A stretch of 32,317 bases of DNA, from NCBI GenBank assembly GCA_902785065.1, contig CACZXH010000022.1, forward strand, positions 1 to 32,317. The letters are read 5' to 3'. Position 1 is the first letter of the stretch. Each line of letters opens with the position of its first letter. The position numbers and the translations under genes were made by a program. Shown here one piece after another: positions 1-7,053 of the stretch. Source of the DNA: an uncultured Bacteroidia bacterium (GTDB taxonomy: Bacteria > Bacteroidota > Bacteroidia > Bacteroidales > UBA932). A model generated the notes under the pieces. That model was not told the DNA's origin, searched no databases, and saw nothing but the letters and a program-made list of their open reading frames with translations.

Positions 1-717
1 CTCTTCCTCGAAGGTCTTGCGCACGAACGGGGCGAGATAGAAGTCGAAGGCCGGGATGGCCTGGCCGCCGTGCATCTCGTTCTGCACCGTCTCCATGGAG
101 ATACAGGCGAGGACGGATGCCGTCTCGATGCGCTTCGCCGGACGGGACTCGCCGTGGCCGGCCTTGAGGCCGTGCTCGAGGATCAGGTCCAGGGGATGCT
201 GGATGCAGGTGAGGGACTTCGTGGGATAGTAATCCTTGTCGTGGATGTGGATGTAGTTCTTGGCGACGGCCTCGCGGACCGGGTCGGAAAGGAGGCACTC
301 GTCCACATAGCTCTTCGTGGCCTCGGAAGCGAACTTCATCATCATGCCGGCGGGCGTGTCGGCGTTCATGTTCGCATTCTCGCGGGTGATGTCGTTCACC
401 TGCGCATCGATGATGGTCTGGAAGATCTCGTTGGTCTTCGCCTTGCGGGCCATGTTCCGCTTGTTGCGGTAGCGGATGTACTCCTTCGCCACTTCCTGGC
501 GGGGGCTGTTCATCAGCTGGTTCTCCACGACGTCCTGGATCTCCTCCACGGTCATCTCCTCCTTCTCGAGGCAGGAAATGGCGTGGGCGATCTGGGCGGC
601 GAGCACGATGTCTTCACCGGCCTCGGTGACATCCATCGCCTTGAGGATGGCGGCTACGATCTTCTGGTTGTTGAATTCGACGTGTCTTCCGTCGCGTTTC
701 AGTACACGTTTTACCAT
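1..717 (-). CDS. nrdD: Anaerobic ribonucleoside-triphosphate reductase, N-terminal part (cut by window edge)
   Basis: This is the first 239 codons of a class III (glycyl-radical) ribonucleotide reductase, which makes dNTPs without oxygen; the rest lies off the left edge. Translation from the ATG at 717 begins MVKRVLKRDGRHVEFNNQKI, an ATP-cone domain (about residues 3-90) that senses ATP/dATP. After it come segments typical of the NrdD catalytic barrel: IHIHDKDYYPTKSLTCIQHP around residues 160-180 and METVQNEMHGGQAIPAFDFY near residue 210. The glycyl-radical loop and Zn-binding Cys cluster would be in the missing C-terminus. No Shine-Dalgarno precedes the ATG, as is usual in this phylum. A -7 promoter element lies at 841-848. 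The activase gene nrdG is not in the window. The frame is open through base 1, so it is partial rather than truncated. Confidence 0.93.
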   Translation of the reverse strand, partial: MVKRVLKRDGRHVEFNNQKIVAAILKAMDVTEAGEDIVLAAQIAHAISCLEKEEMTVEEIQDVVENQLMNSPRQEVAKEYIRYRNKRNMARKAKTNEIFQTIIDAQVNDITRENANMNADTPAGMMMKFASEATKSYVDECLLSDPVREAVAKNYIHIHDKDYYPTKSLTCIQHPLDLILEHGLKAGHGESRPAKRIETASVLACISMETVQNEMHGGQAIPAFDFYLAPFVRKTFEEE

Positions 718-739
718 AGCGTTATGCGTCAGTTAGGGG

Positions 740-753
740 CAGCGCCGGCGCTG
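740..753. other. 14-base perfect palindrome in the nrdD leader
   Basis: The sequence cagcgccggcgctg is its own reverse complement. It lies 22 bases upstream of the nrdD start codon and inside the predicted leader, so it could form a hairpin in the mRNA or be a dimeric operator. It does not resemble the NrdR box I know from other phyla. Confidence 0.4.
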
Positions 754-840
754 TTTTCAAGGCCGGATGCCAGTAAGGTTTATGTTTATTTTATAGTTTC
801 GTTTCAGGGGGCTCGGGTGTGGGGGCCAGAACCGCAGGGA

Positions 841-848
841 CAAAGATA
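841..848 (-). promoter_or_regulatory. Probable nrdD promoter (-7 element)
   Basis: On the minus strand this reads TATCTTTG, an exact match to the Bacteroidota sigma-ABfr -7 consensus TAnnTTTG. It predicts a leader of about 118 bases for nrdD. I see no TTG at the expected -33 distance; the nearest, at 861-863, is too close. Confidence 0.5.
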
Positions 849-1027
849 ATTCATTCCCTGCAAATAAAAATAGTTTCTCCCGGAAAAAGTTATCAACAAA
901 GGCCCGAAAACCCTGTTAATTCGTTGGTTTTCAGGTCTTTAGTGAAAAATATAATTTTGAATTCTTCTAAATTGGAACTTTCTTGTTACTTCGGCGCACA
1001 AGTTTTCAACAGGGAGCCCGGGAGGCC

Positions 1028-2221
1028 CTACCGGAGCCAGTTTTCAGGGTTCTGCGGCGTCCTTTCCTGCCAGAGTTGGAAGTGGAACTGGTCCTCGCCG
1101 GAGAGGGTGTCCACGGTGCCGAGTACCTGGCCGGTCTTCACCTTTTCACCGGCCTTGACGGAGACCGACTTCAGTTTGCAATAGAAGGTGAAATAGGAGC
1201 CGTGCTGGACCAGGACACATTGGTTGTAGCCGGGGATGACGACGACCTGCGATACAGTACCGTCAAAGACGGCCTTGGCCTGGGCGCCGCGGGCGACGGC
1301 GAGGGTGACGCCGTTGTTGAACGGGAGCTTGACGTTCTTGTATACCGGGTGGTAGTGCTGGCCGTAGGATTCGATGACGGTACCCTCGACCGGCCAGGGC
1401 AGGCGGCCCTTGTTGGAGGCGAAGTTCTTGGACAGCGTTTCGTCCACGGCGGTGGAGGTGGTCTTCCCGCCCGGGGAGGATTTGCTTCCGGCCTTGGGCT
1501 TGGCGGTGGCCTTGCGGATAATGGCGGCGATTTCCCGGTTCAGGGCCTCCACCTCGCGGTTCTTCTTACGGAGCTCGTCCTGGTACTTACGTCGGTCCTT
1601 TTCCAGGCGGGCGACGAGGCTGGCGGACTCCCCTTCCTCGCCGCGGAGGGCGTCCACATCGGCCTGGCGCTGGCCGCGCAGCACCCGGGCCTCTTCCCGG
1701 AGTCCTGCCAGGCGATCCTTCTCCAGTTCAAGAGCGGCGGCCGTTTCCTGAATGTGTTTCGCCTGCTCCGACATGTTCCGGGACAGGCCCTTCAGGTAGC
1801 CGAAGCGGCGGACGGCCTGGCCGATGTTCTCGCTGGACAGGATGTACATATACCAGAGCCGGCTGTCGCGGTTCTTATAGGCACCCCGCACGAGGCGGTT
1901 GTAGTACAGGGACAGGGTGTCGTGACGGGCCTGCAGGCGGTCGATTTCCTGCTGGCGGACCTTCATCGAATCGTCCAGGGCGCGGATCTCGCGGTCGCTC
2001 TCGGCGATGAGCTCCTGCCGGGCGGCGATCTTCCGCCGCACCAGCGAGAGGTCCGTCAATGCCCGGCTCGAAGAGCGGGCGTTGTCCTTGAGCTGGCGGT
2101 TGATGGCGGCGATTTCCTTCTCCAACTGCGCCTTGCGGGATTCCTGGCGGCGGGTATCCTGTGCGGACACCGCCGCTCCCACGAGGAGCAGTCCCAGGAC
2201 GATAGGAAGGAAACGCCTCAT
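1028..2221 (-). CDS. EnvC-like murein hydrolase activator (coiled coil plus degenerate LytM/M23 domain)
   Basis: A 397-residue secreted protein. A signal peptide (residues 1-20, ending SAQ) leads into a long charged coiled coil (about 22-250) and a C-terminal LytM/M23 domain (about 272-397). EnvC-type proteins switch on cell-wall amidases at division sites in the periplasm. The M23 zinc ligands look lost: where active enzymes have HxGxD there is NNGVT (302-306), and the HxH position reads FYC; only one His remains (HFQLW near 380). That favours an activator rather than an active endopeptidase. The ATG overlaps the stop codon of the upstream TPR gene as ATGA, which implies translational coupling. 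In many Bacteroidota the order is TPR gene, DUF4292 gene, this gene; the DUF4292 member is missing here. Confidence 0.85.
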   Translation of the reverse strand: MRRFLPIVLGLLLVGAAVSAQDTRRQESRKAQLEKEIAAINRQLKDNARSSSRALTDLSLVRRKIAARQELIAESDREIRALDDSMKVRQQEIDRLQARHDTLSLYYNRLVRGAYKNRDSRLWYMYILSSENIGQAVRRFGYLKGLSRNMSEQAKHIQETAAALELEKDRLAGLREEARVLRGQRQADVDALRGEEGESASLVARLEKDRRKYQDELRKKNREVEALNREIAAIIRKATAKPKAGSKSSPGGKTTSTAVDETLSKNFASNKGRLPWPVEGTVIESYGQHYHPVYKNVKLPFNNGVTLAVARGAQAKAVFDGTVSQVVVIPGYNQCVLVQHGSYFTFYCKLKSVSVKAGEKVKTGQVLGTVDTLSGEDQFHFQLWQERTPQNPENWLR

Positions 2222-3896
2222 TTGCCGATGGCCTTGAGGCGGGCTTCCACCCGCTGGTCCAGGTCGGGGATCTCCCCTTCCGTATTCTTGGCTTTGGCCT
2301 GGCTCCAGTACACCTGCGCCAGGTCATATTCGCCGAGGGCGTAGAGGACCTCGGCATAGTGGTCCAGCTGGACGGCGCTGTCCTTGCCGCCATACAGCAT
2401 CGCGTGCTTGAAGTGCGGCTTCGCCTCCTTGTCTTTTCCCAGCAGATGCAGGATCCAGCCATAGGTGTCCAGGTAGGTGGCGTTGTCGGGCTCGGCCTCG
2501 ACCGTCTTCCTGGACATCGACAGGGCCTTCTTGAGCTGCTTGCCTTCCTCGCTCAGGTAGTAGGCGTAGTTGTTCAGGACCGGCGCATAGGACGGGTCGA
2601 TCTTCAAAGCCTTGTCATAGGCCTTGTAGGCCGATTTCGAGTCCCCCAGCAGATGGTGCATGTCGCCGATCTGCGCCCAGCTGCTCTTGACGAGCTCCGT
2701 ATTCTTGGGTTCCCGCGCAATCAGGTACCGGCAGTTCCGGATGACGGCATCGTAGTCTTTCAGGTAATAGTTCGCCGAATTCAGGTACTCCATGAAGCCC
2801 AGCTCCTGGAAGCGGTCGAAGGCGGCGATGCAACGGTCACGCACTTCCCCCCAGCGCTCGGCCATCATCAGGATCTGGATGCAGGAGACCGTCTGGTTCA
2901 GGCTTTCGGGATACAGGTCGGCCGCTTTCGTGAAACAGTCCACGCCCTTGTCCAGCCGGCCGGTCGCATAGTAATAGCCGCCTGCGGTGGCCAGGGCCGC
3001 AGTATCGGACGGATGCCGGTCCACGAGGCGGTCCACCACTTCGTCGAAGCCGTCACGGTGCAGGTTGATGAGTTTCGGGTCCAGACTGCGGACCACATTC
3101 CCCATATACATTCCCTTGGCCTGTACGGGAACGTTCTCATTGTCGATGAATGCGTCGAGCGTGGCGAAGTACTCAGGGTACCGGCGGCCGAGGCGGTAGA
3201 CCTCGGACTTGCCCAGGATGGCGGGGACGTAGTCGCTCTGGGTACGGAGCGCCTCGTCATAGCAGGCGAGCGAGAGGGAATCCTTGCGCTCGGAGAGATA
3301 GTAGTCGCCCATCATCGACAGGATGGAAGGCGACGTGAACTGGTCGTTGAAATCCACGAGGACCTGGAGGGCGTCTGCATCACGGCCGAGCTGCCGGAGG
3401 ATGTCGTACCGGGTCTGCGCGACCTGTTCGCTGGGGCCGGCGGTCTTCTCGATGTCATCGAGGGCGCGGAGGGCCTTCTCGAACTCCTGTTTCTTGAGAT
3501 ACAGGCCCAGGAGGTCGTACAGGACTTCCGTCTTGTCGGGGAACTCCGAAAGGATGCTCTCGTCCATCTGGATGACCATGTCGTCCTCACCGGCGGCCTG
3601 ATAGAGGTCCGCCAGGCGGCGCTTGTACCAGTAGTTGTGCGGGTCCAGCTCCACCGCCTTGCGGAAATGGGCCGCCGCCGCATCGGCATTGCCCAGCATC
3701 GCCTCGTCCAGGCCCAGGTAATACCAGACGGCGTCGTTGTCGGGAGCCGCCTTGGAGAGGGTCTGGAGCAGGGTGCGGGACTGCGCAAAGTTGCGGTTAT
3801 TGTAGAGGGCCACCGCGTCCACCAGCTGGTTTTCTACGTTCTGCGCAAAGGCGAGGGAACTCAGCAGAAAGAGCAGGCCGGCCAGCCGTTGTTCAT
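2218..3896 (-). CDS. Secreted tetratricopeptide-repeat protein, start codon out of frame
   Basis: About 558 residues made of TPR helical hairpins. Examples are AVWYYLGLDEAMLGNADAAA near the N-terminus and several copies of the pattern W..LG......A...Y..AL...P towards the C-terminus. It is likely a periplasmic or envelope scaffold and is coupled (ATGA) to the EnvC-like gene. The in-frame N-terminus reads QRLAGLLFLLSSLAFAQ, a good signal peptide, but no in-frame ATG precedes it. The only suitable ATG (3896-3894) is followed by AA CAA CGG, one base short of an in-frame MKQRLAG. A one-base loss, or a sequencing error in a short A-run, explains this best. The alternative is the in-frame TTG at about 3921, but that lies upstream of the likely promoter. 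The same frame stays open to 4467, but this extension overlaps the divergent sigma gene antisense and is not believed. Confidence 0.8.
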
Positions 3897-3907
3897 AAGT
3901 CGACTTA

Positions 3908-3915
3908 CAAAAATA
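3908..3915 (-). promoter_or_regulatory. Probable promoter of the TPR/EnvC-like operon (-7 element)
   Basis: The minus strand reads TATTTTTG, an exact TAnnTTTG match, 11 bases before the ATG at 3896. A TTG lies 23 bases upstream of it, slightly farther than the usual 19-21. It supports starting the TPR gene at 3896 rather than farther upstream. Confidence 0.45.
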
Positions 3916-3934
3916 ATACAAATCACGGAAAAAA

Positions 3935-3962
3935 TTGCCAAATTTGTGTTCGCATACTTTTT
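3935..3962 (+). promoter_or_regulatory. Possible ECF sigma gene promoter
   Basis: TTG at 3935-3937 and TACTTTTT at 3955-3962, 17 bases apart, approximate the Bacteroidota -33/-7 pair, 10 bases before the sigma ATG. The last base of the -7 differs from consensus. It could also be an autoregulated ECF promoter, which I cannot recognise by eye. Confidence 0.25.
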
Positions 3963-3972
3963 TCCAGGGTGG

Positions 3973-4575
3973 ATGAAACGTTTGAGCGTCAAAATGCATC
4001 TTATTACCTGGACGACAACCGATGACCCCCCTGCGGGCGGCAGTTCCCTGGAACAACTGGTTCCGGCCTGCCGGAGCGGCGACCGGAAAGCGCAGAAGCG
4101 CCTGTTCGACGCCCTCGCCCCCAAGATGATGGCACTCTGCCTCCGCTACACCGGAGACCGGCCCACGGCCGAAGACGTGCTCCAGGACGGCTTCATCACG
4201 TTGTTTTCCAGGCTCGACAGCTATTCGGGGGCAGGGTCCTTCGAAGGCTGGGCCCGACGGATCTTTGTCAATACTGCCCTGATGCATTTGCGGAAGACGG
4301 ACGCCCTGAAACTCAGTGACGACATCGAAGAAGCACGCAAGCTTTTCACGGAGGAGGCTACGCCCGTCCAGAAGATGGGATACCGCGAACTGATGGCGCT
4401 CATCGAGCGGCTTCCCGCCGACGCCCGTACCGTCTTCAACATGTACGTGATCGAAGGATATTCCCACAAGGAAATAGCGGAAGCGCTGGGGTTCAACGAA
4501 GCGACCTCGCGTTCCAAGCTCCAGCGGGCGCGGATCAGGCTGCAGGAAATGATCAAGGAACAGGAGAAAAAATGA
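3973..4575 (+). CDS. ECF-family RNA polymerase sigma factor
   Basis: A 200-residue sigma-70 family protein with only the two core domains of ECF sigmas. Region 2 (about residues 30-110) includes YTGDRPTAEDVLQDGFITLF and FEGWARRIFVNTALMHLRK, which bind the -10 region and core polymerase. Region 4 (about 135-195) includes LPADARTVFNMYVIEGYSHK and the helix-turn-helix EIAEALGFNEATSRSKLQRA. The ATG at 3973 is chosen because it follows the possible promoter; a second ATG at 3994 would shorten it by seven residues. The stop overlaps the next ATG (ATGA at 4572-4575), so the sigma and the membrane protein are translationally coupled. This is the usual Bacteroidota pairing, in which the downstream membrane protein probably restrains the sigma. 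Confidence 0.92.
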   Translation: MKRLSVKMHLITWTTTDDPPAGGSSLEQLVPACRSGDRKAQKRLFDALAPKMMALCLRYTGDRPTAEDVLQDGFITLFSRLDSYSGAGSFEGWARRIFVNTALMHLRKTDALKLSDDIEEARKLFTEEATPVQKMGYRELMALIERLPADARTVFNMYVIEGYSHKEIAEALGFNEATSRSKLQRARIRLQEMIKEQEKK

Positions 4576-5024
4576 AAGAGAACGAGTTTGACATATATGT
4601 AAGGAACCTGATGGCGGGGGCGGAGGAATCCGTCTCGCCGGACGTGTGGAAGGGCGTGGAGGCCGGTTTGGACCGGGCCGCCCGGAAGCGTACGGTTCCC
4701 GTGTGGCTCTGGCGCGGCGTGGCCGCCGCAGCCGTCGCTGCCGCAGCAGCCGCCTTCGTGCTGCTGCGTCCTGCGCAGAACCTTTCTAACCAACCAACCA
4801 TACAACAACCCGTCGCCCAGGCGACAGACGCCCCTCTTCCGGCTGTTACCCAGCCGGAAGAGGACGACGTCAGGCCGCGTCGCCCAGGTCCTGGAAGTTC
4901 CCGTCGCCCCCGAGGCGTCGGAGGAGCTCCCCGTGGCCGTGGACGTGCCCGAAGAGCCGGCCACCCGCCGTCCGGATACGGCCATCGCCCCCGATGCGAA
5001 CGCGCAGGATGCCGTCTCTTCTGA
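4572..5024 (+). CDS. Membrane-anchor (anti-sigma-like) N-terminal part of a frameshifted gene
   Basis: This is the 5' part of a gene that appears broken in two. Residues 1-40 are a charged cytoplasmic segment (MKENEFDIYVRNLMAGAEES...), followed by one membrane helix (about 44-66, WLWRGVAAAAVAAAAAAFVL). A Pro/Gln/Ala-rich periplasmic linker then runs to residue 100 (QPEEDDV). After about base 4877 the reading turns into low-complexity Arg/Pro/Gly text, which is the sign of reading the wrong frame. The true continuation is in the frame starting at 4879. In related sigma loci one protein carries the cytoplasmic segment, the membrane helix and a C-terminal beta-barrel. The ATG overlaps the sigma stop. 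Only 4572-4877 is likely to be genuine coding sequence in this frame. Confidence 0.7.
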   Translation: MKENEFDIYVRNLMAGAEESVSPDVWKGVEAGLDRAARKRTVPVWLWRGVAAAAVAAAAAAFVLLRPAQNLSNQPTIQQPVAQATDAPLPAVTQPEEDDVRPRRPGPGSSRRPRGVGGAPRGRGRARRAGHPPSGYGHRPRCERAGCRLF

Positions 5025-5742
5025 TGACGAAGCCCTGCGCCGGCTCGCCTTCGAGGAGCACCGGACGCACCGCAAGGGTGAAATGTCCATGAGCGTCCTC
5101 GGCACGATCCAGTCCAACACCCGGCCCGAAGGGCCCGCCAACAAGGTCCGCCGGACGTCCGGTTCCTTCTTTGTGCCCGCACCCACCAAACCCGGCATCT
5201 CCCGCGAAGGCACCGAGTTCAGTTTCGGCCTGCCGGTGTCCGCCGGTATCGGCCTGCGGTACGACTTCAATCCCCGCTGGGGCATCGGTACGGGCGTCGT
5301 GTACACGAACCTGAGCCGCTCCTTCCTGGGCGATTACGGCAAGGAACTCGAGGATGGCACCATCGCCACGCTCTACGACACGGACATCACCAACCAGCAG
5401 CACTATATCGGCATTCCGGTCAACGTGTTCTTCAACATCGTGAACACCGGCAACTGGAACTTCCACGTCCGCCTGGACGGCATGGGCGAGAAACTGGTGG
5501 ACAACCACTTCCTCATCCACGACAGCGCCGGGGACCTCCACCTCCACCAGAAGACGGAAGGCCTGCAGTTCTCCGCCGGCGTGGGCGTCGGTCTCGAATT
5601 CAAGTTCTCCCCGAACGTGGGTATCTACTTCGACCCCACCCTCCGCTACTACTTCAACGGCAACCAGCCGCGCTCCATCCGGACCATCCAGCCGCTGCGG
5701 ATGGACTTCGAAGCGGGCCTGCGGTTCTCCCTCGGAAGATAA
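4879..5742 (+). CDS. Outer-membrane beta-barrel C-terminal part of the frameshifted gene
   Basis: Continuing in the +1 frame from 4879 gives 287 codons starting VAQVLEVPVAPEASEELPVA, a sensible acidic linker. A porin-like barrel follows with alternating strands such as EFSFGLPVSAGIGLRYDFNP, WGIGTGVVYTNLSRSF and a C-terminal strand ending FEAGLRFSLGR, with a terminal Arg after Gly. The first plausible independent start is the GTG at 4933, which lies mid-linker with no promoter or ribosome-binding signal, so this is not a separate gene. Removing one base between about 4872 and 4878 restores a protein of about 389 residues. The barrel shows no internal stops or decay, so the break is either recent or an assembly error. 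A strong terminator follows at 5765-5801. Confidence 0.75.
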   Translation, partial: VAQVLEVPVAPEASEELPVAVDVPEEPATRRPDTAIAPDANAQDAVSSDDEALRRLAFEEHRTHRKGEMSMSVLGTIQSNTRPEGPANKVRRTSGSFFVPAPTKPGISREGTEFSFGLPVSAGIGLRYDFNPRWGIGTGVVYTNLSRSFLGDYGKELEDGTIATLYDTDITNQQHYIGIPVNVFFNIVNTGNWNFHVRLDGMGEKLVDNHFLIHDSAGDLHLHQKTEGLQFSAGVGVGLEFKFSPNVGIYFDPTLRYYFNGNQPRSIRTIQPLRMDFEAGLRFSLGR

Positions 5743-5764
5743 GAAATACATAAAATACATACTG

Positions 5765-5801
5765 AAACAACACAAGTGACCAACCGCTTGTGTTGTTTTT
5801 C
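5765..5801 (+). terminator. Rho-independent terminator after the sigma/beta-barrel operon
   Basis: A perfect 12-bp stem (aaacaacacaag at 5765-5776 with cttgtgttgttt at 5787-5798) encloses a 10-base loop. The T-run continues to 5800. It separates the sigma operon from the lipoprotein gene. Confidence 0.85.
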
Positions 5802-5835
5802 GTTTCGGGGCGCTATCTTGGGCGAAAAAAAGGAT

Positions 5836-7035
5836 ATGCGCAACACGATTGGAATCATCGGCCTCACGCTCCTTGCGGCGGCCTGCATCCGGGAGCCTCT
5901 GTTTCCCGGCACCCCCAGAAGTTCCCACGAACCCGGCGGCGGACGCCGGAAGGACACCACCGCCACGGACACTCCCCTCTCCGGGGAGCACGTGTACCTC
6001 ACAGCCGTCCGTTTCCCGGACGGATACGCCTGGGACCTGGACACCTGTGCCGTGGACGGGGAGGTCTGGATCGACCTGTACCGGGACGGTGAAAGAATCC
6101 GGAGCCTTCCCGCGGGCGTGAGCGTGCACCCGGACATGCACCGGTACACGGGCGGGCACTTATATTCGGACTGGTCCACGGACACGGAAACCGTCGTCTC
6201 CCGGGATGGGGCGGAACTGTTCCGGTTCGAAGGACGGGAAGCCCTCCGCGGCTTCCTGGTCCGGGAGGACGGGGTCCACACCCTCGGCCAGGACCGGGAC
6301 GGGAGCGGCTTCACCTACCGGATCGACGGACGCATCCAGTACCGGAGCGAGACCGGGGCCGTCCTGGGCGGTCCGGACGCACCCGGCGCACCGGGCGGCG
6401 CCTTGACGGAATACGGGGAAGATGTCTTCTATGTCTGCCGCCTGTCTTCGGAACGGGGCAATGAGTATCACGTGATGCGGAATGCGGAACGATATCAGTC
6501 TTTTCCTACCTCGGAATGGACGCTGGACGTCCTTGTCTCGGGTGGGACAGTCTCCCGCGTGCTTTCGAAACCCCGCAGCCTGGTCCTGGAGGTGGACGGG
6601 AAGGAAACCCGGCTGTCGCTCAATGGCCGGGAATCCTGCCTCTGGAGCCGGCTCGCGGCCTGGGGGAAGGACGTCGTGGTCCTCGTCTGCACCCAGGGCG
6701 CGGGCGTGAAACGATTCTTCCTGCAGACAGCCGGCGGCAAGACGTTCACACCCTTCTCCGGAGAAACCGTCTCGGACATACTGTCCGACGGGGAAAGGAT
6801 GGGATGGACCGTGACCGACGGACGAGGCGACCTTCTCCGCATCCGCTGGAGCGACGGCGGGGTGACGGAAGGAACGGGCGGATTCCTCGTTTCCGGCCGT
6901 TGCGCCCTGCTCCGCGGCGGACATCTTTTCCTCGCCCTGACCGGCCGCGACGGCGCGCCGAACCGTTTCCAGGAGGATGGCGTGCATACGGACATTCTTT
7001 TCAACGGCTATTTCACGTCCGTTACTGTGGAATAA
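5836..7035 (+). CDS. Putative lipoprotein of unknown function
   Basis: A 399-residue protein I do not recognise. The start at 5836 gives MRNTIGIIGLTLLAAACIRE, a lipoprotein signal with the acylated Cys at 17; the frame is open farther upstream but runs through the terminator hairpin. The mature part begins with a Pro/Gly/Thr-rich linker. It then shows repeated short beta-strand units with Asp-Gly turns, such as YRDGERIRSLPAG, SRDGAELFRFEGRE, YRIDGRIQYRSETG and SDGERMGWTVTDGRGD, suggesting a beta-propeller-like fold. I see no catalytic motif. The codon and base composition match the neighbours. A weak -7-like TATCTTG lies at 5814-5820. It would be exposed at a membrane surface; the function is unknown. 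Confidence 0.7.
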   Translation: MRNTIGIIGLTLLAAACIREPLFPGTPRSSHEPGGGRRKDTTATDTPLSGEHVYLTAVRFPDGYAWDLDTCAVDGEVWIDLYRDGERIRSLPAGVSVHPDMHRYTGGHLYSDWSTDTETVVSRDGAELFRFEGREALRGFLVREDGVHTLGQDRDGSGFTYRIDGRIQYRSETGAVLGGPDAPGAPGGALTEYGEDVFYVCRLSSERGNEYHVMRNAERYQSFPTSEWTLDVLVSGGTVSRVLSKPRSLVLEVDGKETRLSLNGRESCLWSRLAAWGKDVVVLVCTQGAGVKRFFLQTAGGKTFTPFSGETVSDILSDGERMGWTVTDGRGDLLRIRWSDGGVTEGTGGFLVSGRCALLRGGHLFLALTGRDGAPNRFQEDGVHTDILFNGYFTSVTVE

Positions 7036-7040
7036 TTTGC

Positions 7041-7048
7041 TATCTTTG
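7041..7048 (+). promoter_or_regulatory. Probable ispE promoter (-7 element)
   Basis: TATCTTTG matches TAnnTTTG exactly and lies only five bases before the ispE ATG at 7054. Transcription would therefore start at or next to the start codon, giving a leaderless or nearly leaderless message. No TTG is seen at -33. Confidence 0.55.
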
Positions 7049-7053
7049 CGGGT

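Larger units (their letters stand above)
718..1027. other. Intergenic region between nrdD and the EnvC-like gene
   Basis: These 310 bases hold no convincing gene. They contain the nrdD leader (718 to about 836), with a 14-base perfect palindrome at 740-753 and a -7 element at 841-848. The stretch 850-1000 is clearly AT-richer than its surroundings. It includes two similar words, gttatcaaca (889-898) and gttttcaaca (1002-1011). A GC-rich block just after the stop codon of the EnvC-like gene (about 1010-1030, centred on cccggg) might fold, but it lacks a T-tract on the minus strand and is not called a terminator. Confidence 0.6.

Noticed and set aside
889-1011. gttatcaaca and gttttcaaca words as DnaA boxes or an origin
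   Set aside because: Each differs from the TTATNCACA consensus, there are only two, and there is no dnaA or dnaN nearby.
2359-3972. A much longer N-terminal extension of the ECF sigma factor
   Set aside because: The open frame runs antisense through the TPR gene; ECF sigma factors are about 200 residues and the ATG at 3973 gives exactly that.
3897-4467. An N-terminal extension of the TPR protein to 4467
   Set aside because: It would overlap the sigma gene and its promoter region antisense and has no signal peptide at its start; the real start is near 3896.
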